Below, piece by piece: positions 49,711 to 58,084 of a stretch of 64,000 bases of DNA. Within the stretch, counting starts at the first letter, position 1; each line of letters opens with the position of its first letter. Source of the stretch: Pseudoduganella violaceinigra DSM 15887 (GTDB lineage: Bacteria > Pseudomonadota > Gammaproteobacteria > Burkholderiales > Burkholderiaceae_D); contig NZ_KE384361.1 in NCBI RefSeq assembly GCF_000425385.1, positions 64,811-128,810 on the forward strand. The letters run 5' to 3'. The position numbers and the translations under genes were made by a program. A model generated the notes under the pieces. That model made no database searches and had not been told where the DNA came from. It saw only the letters and a program-made list of their open reading frames with translations.

Positions 49711-50596
49711 GACAACCTCGATTCCCTGGGATTTGTACCGCACCTTCCTGCATGTGCTGAACGCGCAATCGCTTTCCGGCGCGGCCCGTTCCCTGGGATT
49801 AACGCAGCCAACGGTTGGCCGCCATATATCGGAACTGGAATCGAGCCTTGGGCTGGCGCTATTCACACGTTCCCAGGCTGGTTTGCAGCCCACCGATGCA
49901 GCAGGCCAGTTGCGTGTCCAGCTCGAAGAAATGCAGCATGTGGCGGCTTCAATCGAGCGCAGCGCCCACGGACATAGCGCCGTACGCGGTGCCGTGCGGA
50001 TTTCAGCCAGCGAAGTCGTGGGCGTGGAAATCCTGCCGGCCATCCTGGCGCCGCTACGGGCGGCCCATCCCGAACTGTCGGTTGAACTTGTATTAAGCGA
50101 CGCGGTTCATGATCTGGTTGGCAGGGAAGTGGACATCGCCGTTCGCCAGACTCAGCCCCGGCAAGATGTTCTGCTGGCGCAGCGCGTCAGCGACATCACG
50201 CTGGGCTTCTTTGCGCACAAAGACTATTTGGCCGCCCATGGCGCGCCCCAAAAAATGTCGGATCTCGCCCGCTACAGCCTGGTGGGCTTTGACGTGGAAA
50301 CGCCTTTCCTGCGCGCGGCGGCGGCGGCGATGGGCACGTGGTCGCGCGACGACTTCGCCTATCGCTGCGACAGCAATCTTGCCCAGATGGCGATGGTGCG
50401 TGCCGGCGCGGGCATCGGCGTGTACCAGGTTGGCCTCGCGGCGCGCGACAGCAATCTGGTTCGCGTATTGCCAGAAAAAATGAATATGACGTTGCCGACC
50501 TGGGTCACCATGCACTCGGACTTGCGGCACAGCGTTCGCTGCCGTACGGTCTTCGATGCGCTGGTGGCGGGCCTGCGCATCGAGATTGCCGCTTAG
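49709..50596 (+). CDS. LysR-family transcriptional regulator
   Basis: 295-residue LysR-type regulator. The HTH is at about residues 8-60 (SLSGAARSLGLTQPTVGRHI with the recognition helix around TQPTVGRHIS), followed by a regulatory domain with VRISASEVVG and DIAVRQTQPRQDV. The gene is divergent from the epimerase-like gene. The stop TAG at 50594-50596 lies within the left arm of the inverted-repeat element that follows. Confidence 0.93.
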   Translation: MTTSIPWDLYRTFLHVLNAQSLSGAARSLGLTQPTVGRHISELESSLGLALFTRSQAGLQPTDAAGQLRVQLEEMQHVAASIERSAHGHSAVRGAVRISASEVVGVEILPAILAPLRAAHPELSVELVLSDAVHDLVGREVDIAVRQTQPRQDVLLAQRVSDITLGFFAHKDYLAAHGAPQKMSDLARYSLVGFDVETPFLRAAAAAMGTWSRDDFAYRCDSNLAQMAMVRAGAGIGVYQVGLAARDSNLVRVLPEKMNMTLPTWVTMHSDLRHSVRCRTVFDALVAGLRIEIAA

Positions 50597-50700
50597 AGGC
50601 CGTTTCAAAATGGCCATGGCGTTGTTGCAGCTCCTTGCCGTGCAGGCGCACTGCCTTCGTCGCTGCGCCTAGCCACGCCCATTTTGAAACAGCCTCTTAG
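50592..50700. repeat. inverted-repeat element of about 109 bp (MITE- or REP-like)
   Basis: Outer arms at 50592-50615 and 50677-50700 match at 21 of 24 positions as inverted copies (CAAAATGG and CCATTTTG cores). An inner stem AGGCGCA (50644-50650) pairs with TGCGCCT (50664-50670), so the whole element folds into a long nested hairpin. It lies exactly between two convergent genes and contains the LysR stop. No transposase is inside. It could be a terminator for both genes or a dispersed genomic repeat. Confidence 0.7.
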
Positions 50701-50707
50701 CGATTGG

Positions 50708-51256
50708 CTACATAGGAAGCGCTGGATCGGAAACGGCAGCGAACCATTTCTGCAAGGCGCCCATATCGGCCGGCAGTTCAACGCCAAGTTCGCCCGTCCA
50801 ATTGCGCCAAGCCTGTAAGTACTTGTCGCCGACGACGGTCAGCAAAGGCACTCCCTCCGCAATCAGCGCCAGCATTTCGGCGGAGAGGCCGCCACCGCTG
50901 GCCTCAAGCGTGCCGAACCGGTTGGCGACAGCGAGGTCGGCGCCATCCTGCAGCGCGCGGCGCAGGGCGATACTGGCCGACGTTACACCGGTCTCGTCCA
51001 GGCAGCAGGACTGGGATCCGGCGCCCAGATTTTGCAACAGGGGGAAATGCTGGCCGTTTTGCAGGTCGACCAGGACGGTTCCTTGTCTGCCGCTACTATC
51101 GCATTGCTGCTGTACCAAGCCGCCGACACGGCGGCCGACGGCGCGCAATTTTCCAGCAAATTCGACCAACAGCTTGTCTGCGGCACTATGATCCGCATGA
51201 ATGATTGCTGCTACAGGTGGCGTATATTTTTCTTCGTTCATTGCATTAGTTTGCAT
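50708..51256 (-). CDS. DUF2478 protein, molybdenum-linked
   Basis: 182 residues (177 if translation begins at ATG 51241). The sequence IIHADHSAADKLLVEFAGKL and the later GVPLLTVVGDKYL correspond to the DUF2478 family, a P-loop-fold protein often encoded with molybdate transport or molybdoenzyme genes. Its P-loop is not canonical here. No ribosome site stands out. A near-perfect ModE operator lies about 32 to 59 bases upstream of 51256, supporting a molybdate role. No mod transporter gene is present nearby; the TonB-dependent receptor gene on the same strand ends upstream. Confidence 0.82.
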   Translation of the reverse strand: MQTNAMNEEKYTPPVAAIIHADHSAADKLLVEFAGKLRAVGRRVGGLVQQQCDSSGRQGTVLVDLQNGQHFPLLQNLGAGSQSCCLDETGVTSASIALRRALQDGADLAVANRFGTLEASGGGLSAEMLALIAEGVPLLTVVGDKYLQAWRNWTGELGVELPADMGALQKWFAAVSDPALPM

Positions 51257-51287
51257 GTGGGGCGGGATCTGGTTCTCTTGTGGAGAA

Positions 51288-51315
51288 TTCGATATATAAC
51301 TATGTATATAACGAT
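51288..51315. promoter_or_regulatory. ModE-type molybdate operator
   Basis: TTCGATATATA (51288-51298), six bases, then TATATAACGAT (51305-51315). This fits the established ModE consensus ATCGnTATATA-N6-TATATnnCGAT with only the first base differing. The box sits just upstream of the DUF2478 gene, where molybdate-loaded ModE would repress or activate it. Confidence 0.8.
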
Positions 51316-51439
51316 AGCAAAAATATCAAGAAAACCATTTGATGTAGATCAATGAAAGCGCGTTTATGGCCGGGCCGACCACCGTGCCGTAGACGCCGCG
51401 CCAGGTCACCGCATCGTTGAGCAGCGAGTAGTAGTGGCT

Positions 51440-53704
51440 CTAAAACGGCACATCCAGCTTCAAGCCCAGCGTACGGGGCCGATTGATGGCCACGCGGCGG
51501 GTATTGGGCAGGTCGGCCGAAATTGCAACCGGCAGGCCAGTCTGGCCAATCTTGTTGAGCAGGTTGTCGGCTACCAATGTAGCGCGCCAGCGCGGCGGCT
51601 TGGCGTTCGGCTGCCAGCCAAATTGGAAATTGAGCTGTGTGAAACCGGCGCGGCGATAGAACGGGCTATCGCGCTCGTACAGCGACTTCGCACTTCCCGT
51701 ATAGGTGGCGTCAAGGCGTGCGAAGCCGGAATATGCGGCGCCCGAGATCCAGTTGTATTCCACGGCCGCACTACCGCTCCAGCGTGGTACGTCCAGCAAA
51801 CTGTCGCCTTTCATGGCGGAGGTGCCGGGAACGTCATTACTGAGCGTGGCACTGGTGTAACCCAGGCCTCCGCGCAGGACCCAGTTGGGGAAGGGAAGAT
51901 AGCTCGCCTCCAGTTCGCCGCCCCGGCTGCGGGCGGAGCCGAAATTGGCGGTGATATTGAAGCCGCATTGCAGGACGATCTGCTGCTGCACCTTGCTCCA
52001 GTCGATGCTGTAGAGCGAAGCGTTGACTGTCAGACGGCGCTGCAGCCACTGCGATTTCACGCCGCCTTCGTAGCTCCACAGCGTGTCGGCGGAAAATTTG
52101 CGCAAGGCGCTTTCGCTTAAGCCCAATCCGGCCACTTCGTCGGCGCACAAGGCCGCCGGCGCTGGATTATTAGGGCCGCCTGGGCGGTAGCCTTTGGACG
52201 CGGTGGCGTACAGCATCAGGTCCGGCGTTCCCTGCCAGGACAGATTGAACCTGGGCGTATAGCCATGATCCTTCGAATCGCCGGTGACGGCGGACGGCCC
52301 GCCGTTAAACAAGCCGTCGCCTTGCTGCGCAAAGTCCTGGTCGACACGGAAGGCACGCAGGCCGAGGCGGGCACTCCACTGGGGCGTGAGTTGATAGGCG
52401 CCTTCGGCGAACACTGCCAGCTCTTTGGTTTTGGCCTGGCGCGCGCCAACAAAGAAACTGTCGAAATTGGTGCCGAAGCGATTGTTATAGCCAGCGGTGA
52501 CCGGAATCTGCGAAGCGAGCGGCGCATCGACATGGTGATAGAACACACCGCCGATCAGTTGCAGCGGGCCTTTGAAATCCGATAGGGCACGCAACTCCTG
52601 CGTGAATTCGCGGTTGATGTAATCGCCGTGCATCCCGACTGGGTAGACCGAAGTCTGCGGCGAGGGCGACAGGAAATAGTACAAAACCTTGGACGCGTCT
52701 TCATCGACCGCAACTCGGCGATCATAATAAGAGGACGACGACACCAGTTCGAAGCTGCCGAAAGTCTTATGGATCGTGAGGTTGCTGAGCGACGAGTTCT
52801 GGACGCTCGGTTCGGGAAGCAGCCGGGTCTGGATCAAGCTATCGAAGCTGCCCGGCGGAATATCGACCTGGAATGGCGCGCCGAGACGCATATGCTGGTA
52901 ATAGATCGACGCGTTGATTGCCAGCCCATCCCCCAGGTTCAGACGCAGGGCTAGCCGCGCGGCCTTGGTCTGCTCGCTATTGCCGCCTTTTTCCTGGATG
53001 CCACCCGCCCCGGCAGCCAGGATGTCATTGGCGGGGACTGCATAGCGATCGATATAGCCGTCGGCGTGGCGAAGGTACACGCCAATGCGCAAGGCAGCGG
53101 CTCCTCCGTCTCCCAGAGGGATGTTGAGCATTCCGTTGCCGTCCTCATTCCAGCCGCCGCCTTGGGTATGGGATAGCGTTGCGACAGCACGGCCACTGAA
53201 GGCTCGTAAATCAGGCTGGGTGCTGATGTACTTGATCGTGCCGCCCATGGAACTGGAGCCATACAGCGTGCCTTGCGGTCCGCGCAACACCTCAACCCGT
53301 GCGATGTCGAAGACGGAAGGATCGATCAGACCCCGCAGCGAAAGTAGGGAGGCATTACTGGAAGCGGCTATCGGAGTATCGTCAAGGTAGTAGCCGACCG
53401 TGCCGGCGGCGCCGGCTACCGAGGAAATCCCGCGAATGATCAGGATGTTCTGGCCGGGGCCGGAGGACACCACCGCCAATCCCGGCGTTTCGCGGGCTAG
53501 ATCGGACAGCCGTTCCACGCCCATGCGTTCGAGATCGCGCTGGTCCAGCGCCGTGACGCTGAGCGGAACCGTTTGCAGTGCTTCGGCCCGTTTTTGCGCG
53601 GTCACGCGCACTTGCTCGATCGGCCCGTCCGGCAATTGCTGGGCGTAAGCCGGAAGGACGGCCAGCCATCCAAGCGTCAGGGGCGTGAAGCGGCAATCAT
53701 GCAT
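51440..53704 (-). CDS. TonB-dependent receptor
   Basis: 754-residue outer-membrane receptor. A short signal peptide ends after AYA. The plug begins with VRVTAQKRAEALQTVPLSVT, and the RVEVLRGPQGTLYGSSSMGG segment is diagnostic. The rest is a 22-strand barrel; the protein ends in Phe (LDVPF), as expected for outer-membrane barrels. The TonB box is not certain. The ligand (siderophore, heme, polyphenol or other) cannot be read; the plug belongs to the IroN/flavonoid-like branch by appearance. It is followed on the minus strand by the DUF2478 gene and preceded by a binding-protein gene. Confidence 0.93.
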   Translation of the reverse strand: MHDCRFTPLTLGWLAVLPAYAQQLPDGPIEQVRVTAQKRAEALQTVPLSVTALDQRDLERMGVERLSDLARETPGLAVVSSGPGQNILIIRGISSVAGAAGTVGYYLDDTPIAASSNASLLSLRGLIDPSVFDIARVEVLRGPQGTLYGSSSMGGTIKYISTQPDLRAFSGRAVATLSHTQGGGWNEDGNGMLNIPLGDGGAAALRIGVYLRHADGYIDRYAVPANDILAAGAGGIQEKGGNSEQTKAARLALRLNLGDGLAINASIYYQHMRLGAPFQVDIPPGSFDSLIQTRLLPEPSVQNSSLSNLTIHKTFGSFELVSSSSYYDRRVAVDEDASKVLYYFLSPSPQTSVYPVGMHGDYINREFTQELRALSDFKGPLQLIGGVFYHHVDAPLASQIPVTAGYNNRFGTNFDSFFVGARQAKTKELAVFAEGAYQLTPQWSARLGLRAFRVDQDFAQQGDGLFNGGPSAVTGDSKDHGYTPRFNLSWQGTPDLMLYATASKGYRPGGPNNPAPAALCADEVAGLGLSESALRKFSADTLWSYEGGVKSQWLQRRLTVNASLYSIDWSKVQQQIVLQCGFNITANFGSARSRGGELEASYLPFPNWVLRGGLGYTSATLSNDVPGTSAMKGDSLLDVPRWSGSAAVEYNWISGAAYSGFARLDATYTGSAKSLYERDSPFYRRAGFTQLNFQFGWQPNAKPPRWRATLVADNLLNKIGQTGLPVAISADLPNTRRVAINRPRTLGLKLDVPF

Positions 53705-53725
53705 GGCGGCTCTCCTTCCTTGAAA

Positions 53726-54568
53726 CTAAGGGGGATTGCGTTTGTTTTGTGCTTGTTGCGCGGATGCCATTACAGCTTTACGGGTTTCGCCAACCATGCG
53801 TGCCAGCTGGCCGCTGTCATTCAACTGCCTGTAACCCTGTTCGAAGCGTTCCAGCAGCAAGGCCGCATTCGGCAAGTTGCGGCGCAATACGAGGTAGGTC
53901 GGGATCAAGGCGATCGGCCGCGCCTGAAAGCTCAGATTAACCTGTTCGGCCGGCGTCAGCGAGTTCAGGATCAGCATCTGGCCAGCTTCTTCCTCCATCG
54001 GAAACAAGTCTATACGGCCGAGCAGAAGCTTGCGCATATTATTGATATCGCTGGCAGCTTCCTGCACCTGCAGGACCTTGCGGGCCTGCAGATCGGAGAA
54101 TTCCTCGGAATAGTGGTTGCCCAGCGTCGCGCCGATCTGGTAAGCCGCCAGGTCGGACAGGGTATTCCAGGCGATTTCCTTGACGCGGCGCTGGAAAAAC
54201 ACCATGCGGAAAGTATAGATCGACGATTTGGAATACAGCAGCTTGCGATCCCGTTCGGGCGCATGGGCCCAGCCATAGGCGCCATCGTACAAGCCGGTCA
54301 TGACGCCGGTGATAACGCGGTTATTACTGGAAACCGGCAGAAACTTTACCTGGACATTGGCCGCCTTGAACGACTCGGCGACAATACGCGTCAACAAGCC
54401 TCCATGAGGCAGCTGCTGGCCCATAAAAGGAGGGTACTCGTGGCCGGTCAGTGTCACGCTGAGAGGCGCATCGGTCGGCGCGGCCCGCGCCGCCGCCCCG
54501 AAGAGGAATGCGGCAAACAGCAGTACCAGCGGACGCCCGAAGCCAGATAACCGGCACGAGAGGCGCAT
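53726..54568 (-). CDS. periplasmic substrate-binding protein (SBP family 3-like), orphan
   Basis: 280-residue exported protein. A signal peptide is followed by an amino-acid-binding-type fold (LSVTLTGHEYPPFMGQQLP and LLTRIVAESFKAANV). No permease or ATPase gene is adjacent, so it may serve in sensing or with an unlinked transporter. The start may be ATG 54568 or an in-frame GTG five codons earlier; ribosome sites are weak. It lies 21 bases upstream of the TonB-receptor gene and probably shares its transcript. Confidence 0.82.
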   Translation of the reverse strand: MRLSCRLSGFGRPLVLLFAAFLFGAAARAAPTDAPLSVTLTGHEYPPFMGQQLPHGGLLTRIVAESFKAANVQVKFLPVSSNNRVITGVMTGLYDGAYGWAHAPERDRKLLYSKSSIYTFRMVFFQRRVKEIAWNTLSDLAAYQIGATLGNHYSEEFSDLQARKVLQVQEAASDINNMRKLLLGRIDLFPMEEEAGQMLILNSLTPAEQVNLSFQARPIALIPTYLVLRRNLPNAALLLERFEQGYRQLNDSGQLARMVGETRKAVMASAQQAQNKRNPP

Positions 54569-54746
54569 ACTATTGATAGTCACCGAAAGGTAGTATTTCT
54601 TTCATAGTAAGGCCAATCCAAGGCGGGCTGCGAGTCTTTTTTGCCCGTGCAGTCCAGCTGTAACGGTATCGCAAGCTTTGCCTCGGGGCTAAAAGCACGG
54701 ATAATAGCCGCCAACTCGTTTTGAGCACTATTTTTGGAAGATTCGC

Positions 54747-56951
54747 ATGGAAATTAAGGTCAACTTTCTCGATAAGCTTCGGCTGGAAGCTAAATTCGAT
54801 GACTTCACGGTAATCGCCGACCAGCCAATCCGCTACAAGGGAGACGGCTCGGCGCCCGGTCCATTCGACTACTTCCTGGCTTCGTCAGCCTTGTGCGCCG
54901 CCTATTTCGTGAAGCTCTATTGCAATACGCGCAATATTCCAACCGAAAATATCCGCCTGTCGCAGAACAATATCGTCGATCCGGAAAACCGTTACCAGCA
55001 AACCTTCAAGATCCAGGTCGAGCTGCCGGCCGATATTTCCGCCAAAGACCGCGAAGGCATCTTGCGCTCCATCGACCGCTGCACCGTCAAAAAGGTGGTG
55101 CAACAGGGCCCGGAATTCGTGATCGAAGAAGTCGAGAACCTGGATGCCGACGCCCAGGCTTTGCTGACCTTGAATCCTTCCGCCGAAGCGAGCACTTTTA
55201 TCCTGGGCAAGGACCTGCCATTGGAGCAGACCATTGCCAATATGTCGGGCCTGCTGGCTGACCTGGGCATCAAGATTGAGATCGCTTCGTGGCGTAATAT
55301 TGTGCCGAACGTGTGGTCGCTGCATATCCGCGACGCGCATTCCCCGATGTGCTTCACCAACGGCAAGGGGGCGACCAAGGAAAGCGCGCTGGCATCGGCG
55401 CTGGGCGAATATATCGAGCGGATCAGCTGCAATCACTTCTATGCCGGTGAATTCTGGGGCGAGGATATCGCCAATGCAGCGTTCGTGCATTACCCGAACG
55501 AGCGCTGGTTCAAGCCCGGCCGCAAAGACGCGCTGCCAAAAGAAATCCTCGACGAGTACTGCCTGGAAATCTACAACCCCGATGGCGAGCTGAAGGGATC
55601 AAACCTCTACGACACCAACTCGGGCAATGTGGAGCGCGGCATTTGCTCCCTGCCGTTTGTACGGCAATCGGATGGCGAGGTAGTGTACTTCCCGACCAAC
55701 CTGGTCGAGAACCTCTTCGTCAGCAATGGCATGAGCGCCGGCAACACGCTGGCAGAAGCCCAGGTACAGTGCCTGTCGGAGATCTTTGAGCGGGCCGTCA
55801 AGCGCGAAATCCTGGAAGGCGAAATCGCCTTGCCGGACGTGCCGCAGGAAGTTCTGGCCAAGTACCCTGGCATCGTGGCCGGCATCAAGGGGCTGGAAGA
55901 GCAGGGCTTCCCTGTACTGGTAAAAGATGCCTCGTTGGGCGGCAAGTATCCAGTCATGTGCGTCACCCTGATGAACCCGCGCACGGGCGGCGTATTCGCC
56001 TCGTTTGGCGCGCATCCAAGCTTTGAAGTGGCACTGGAACGCAGCCTGACCGAATTGCTCCAGGGCCGCAGCTTCGAAGGCCTGAACGATTTGCCCCGTC
56101 CGACCTTTGTCAGCAACGCAGTCACCGAGCCGAACAACTTTGTCGAACACTTCATCGATTCCAGCGGCATCGTCTCTTGGCGCTTCTTCAGCGCCAAATC
56201 CGATTACGAGTTTGTCGAATGGGACTTCTCCGGTCATGGTGAAAACTCCAATGCCGACGAAGCCGCGATGTTGTTCGGCATCCTCGAAGGCATCGGCAAA
56301 GAGGCATACATGGCGGTCTACGACGAATTGGGCGCCACTGCTTGCCGCATTCTGGTGCCGGGCTATTCCGAAATCTATCCCGTCGAGGATTTGATCTGGG
56401 ATAACACGAACAAGGCGCTTCAGTTCCGTTCCGATATCCTGAACCTGCACCGCCTGGACGACGACAGCCTGGAAGCGTTGCTGGAGCGCCTGGAAAACAG
56501 CGAGCTGGATGAATATGGCGACATCGCCACGTTGATCGGCATCGAGTTTGACGAGAATACGGATTGGGGCCAGTTGACGGTTCTTGAGCTGAAGCTGCTG
56601 ATCCATCTGGCCTTGCAGAACTTTGAAGAAGCAAAAGAGCTGGTCGAAGCCTTCCTGCAGTACAACGACAACACCCTCGAACGCGGCTTGTTCTACCAGG
56701 CCCTGAACGCGGTGCTCGAAGTGGAGCTGGATGAGGACATGGAACTGGACGACTACGTTGTCAATTTCCGCCGCATGTTTGGCAACCCGCGTATGGACGC
56801 GGTGCTGGGGTCGGTGGATGGCACGGTGCGCTTCTTCGGCCTGACGCCAACCAGCATGAAGCTGGAAGGCCTTGACCGGCATCAGCGCAAGATCGACAGC
56901 TACCGGAAGCTGCACGCGGCGCGCGCCAAGTTCGCAGCAGCTAGCAAGTAG
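54747..56951 (+). CDS. OsmC-YcaO fusion protein
   Basis: 734 residues. The N-terminal about 140 residues form an OsmC-like domain (DYFLASSALCAAYFVKLYC, with a Cys in ALCA that could be the peroxidatic one). The rest is a YcaO domain with the family's ATP-binding Glu-rich motifs (ESALASALGEYIERIS, AQVQCLSEIFERAVK) and Pro-poor C-terminus. E. coli YcaO is about 586 residues without the OsmC part and helps RimO-dependent methylthiolation of ribosomal protein S12. The fusion is a known architecture. GGAAG precedes the ATG. Confidence 0.92.
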   Translation: MEIKVNFLDKLRLEAKFDDFTVIADQPIRYKGDGSAPGPFDYFLASSALCAAYFVKLYCNTRNIPTENIRLSQNNIVDPENRYQQTFKIQVELPADISAKDREGILRSIDRCTVKKVVQQGPEFVIEEVENLDADAQALLTLNPSAEASTFILGKDLPLEQTIANMSGLLADLGIKIEIASWRNIVPNVWSLHIRDAHSPMCFTNGKGATKESALASALGEYIERISCNHFYAGEFWGEDIANAAFVHYPNERWFKPGRKDALPKEILDEYCLEIYNPDGELKGSNLYDTNSGNVERGICSLPFVRQSDGEVVYFPTNLVENLFVSNGMSAGNTLAEAQVQCLSEIFERAVKREILEGEIALPDVPQEVLAKYPGIVAGIKGLEEQGFPVLVKDASLGGKYPVMCVTLMNPRTGGVFASFGAHPSFEVALERSLTELLQGRSFEGLNDLPRPTFVSNAVTEPNNFVEHFIDSSGIVSWRFFSAKSDYEFVEWDFSGHGENSNADEAAMLFGILEGIGKEAYMAVYDELGATACRILVPGYSEIYPVEDLIWDNTNKALQFRSDILNLHRLDDDSLEALLERLENSELDEYGDIATLIGIEFDENTDWGQLTVLELKLLIHLALQNFEEAKELVEAFLQYNDNTLERGLFYQALNAVLEVELDEDMELDDYVVNFRRMFGNPRMDAVLGSVDGTVRFFGLTPTSMKLEGLDRHQRKIDSYRKLHAARAKFAAASK

Positions 56952-57076
56952 TAATCGACTCGCAGGCTTTGGGGGTAATGCATTGACGGGAAAGCTGGCT
57001 GTGGCCATCATTAAAGGCACGCCAGTTTTCTTTCAATTGCAGCCAGGGCTCGTACGGGCATGGCGAAGGGAGGAAT

Positions 57077-57937
57077 ATGAAGCCCCCATTTCCGAAGCGC
57101 CCTCCAGTCCCGGTGCCTCCACCTTACGGTGGCGCAAAAACAGTCCAGCGTGCCTCAAATCTGGACGTCAGAACTCTTTCACATCTGAGCCTGCCAGCCC
57201 AGCCCGCGTTGGCGGCCGTCGTCCCCTCTGTTCTGCAGCTCTCCCGCTCCGCAACTGGCGGGAATAAAGCGAAGCAATCCGCTGAAAAGAGGGAGCTTCA
57301 GGAAGCCCAGATCAGGAAAGAGATCGAGGCAAGGGGCGCTAAAAAGACGGTGAAGGTGAGCAAACAGGAAGCACGCAACCAGGCGAAGCGAGAAGTTAAC
57401 TTCACGGTCGACACGGAGGCTTTGAAACGGAATAACTTTCTGTACGCTCAAATAGCCAAGGGAGGCGTGGCGGGGCCGGTCGTCAATACGACTAGCACAA
57501 TGGGCATACGGATCCTGCGCAAGGCCGATCTCGGGGATTCAAGGAATATCCGCAACGGCATTGAGGCCACGCTTGCCAACCCGATGACTTTTCGGAATAC
57601 CAATAGCGATCAGTCGATCCACGGAAATCGGGAAAAGCGCTTGCCACATTACGATGCCAGGGCAACGCAACCAAACATGGAATACCTGGTCGGGTCCGGC
57701 GGAGGGGACAGGATCATTGTCGACGTCAAGTCCGGCAGCGTCTATTTGAGCAATCATTACGGCGATGGCACTGTCAAGGAAGCTGCGGATCCAAAGTCGC
57801 CCTACCACAAGGCTTCCGCCGAAATCGTCCGCTTAATGAAAGGTGTCAGCGCACATGTAAAGCTGGACCCTGTAACGTGGAGTACGGCGGCTATCGTGGC
57901 GGACGCCATCGTATGGTGGAAGGCCGTCAAGCCTTAG
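57077..57937 (+). CDS. hypothetical protein with Pro-rich head, possible secreted toxin
   Basis: 286 residues. The first 20 are Pro-rich (KPPFPKRPPVPVPPPYGG), then TVQRASN and a second VLQLSRS, a layout seen in some effector-type proteins. The middle is charged and coiled-coil-like (about 75-115). The C-terminal about 100 residues form a compact unit with GSGGGDRIIVDVKSGSVYLSNHYGDG, a pattern reminiscent of polymorphic-toxin domains, but I cannot assign an activity. GGAGGAA precedes the ATG. The next gene encodes an acidic leucine-rich-repeat protein, as expected for a toxin and its immunity partner. Toxin assignment is inference. Confidence 0.55.
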   Translation: MKPPFPKRPPVPVPPPYGGAKTVQRASNLDVRTLSHLSLPAQPALAAVVPSVLQLSRSATGGNKAKQSAEKRELQEAQIRKEIEARGAKKTVKVSKQEARNQAKREVNFTVDTEALKRNNFLYAQIAKGGVAGPVVNTTSTMGIRILRKADLGDSRNIRNGIEATLANPMTFRNTNSDQSIHGNREKRLPHYDARATQPNMEYLVGSGGGDRIIVDVKSGSVYLSNHYGDGTVKEAADPKSPYHKASAEIVRLMKGVSAHVKLDPVTWSTAAIVADAIVWWKAVKP

Positions 57938-58084
57938 CGGCAACCGGCGCTAACGGTCCTTTCCGGCCAGTCTGGTCCGAATCCCTGGCTGCATTCCAGC
58001 TTACGCATAGTTTGCGTGGCGCCTGGTTTGAGTTGGCTTACAATCCGGCTTCCCGCCGAAGACGGCGCTTTAAGTCAACAAGAT

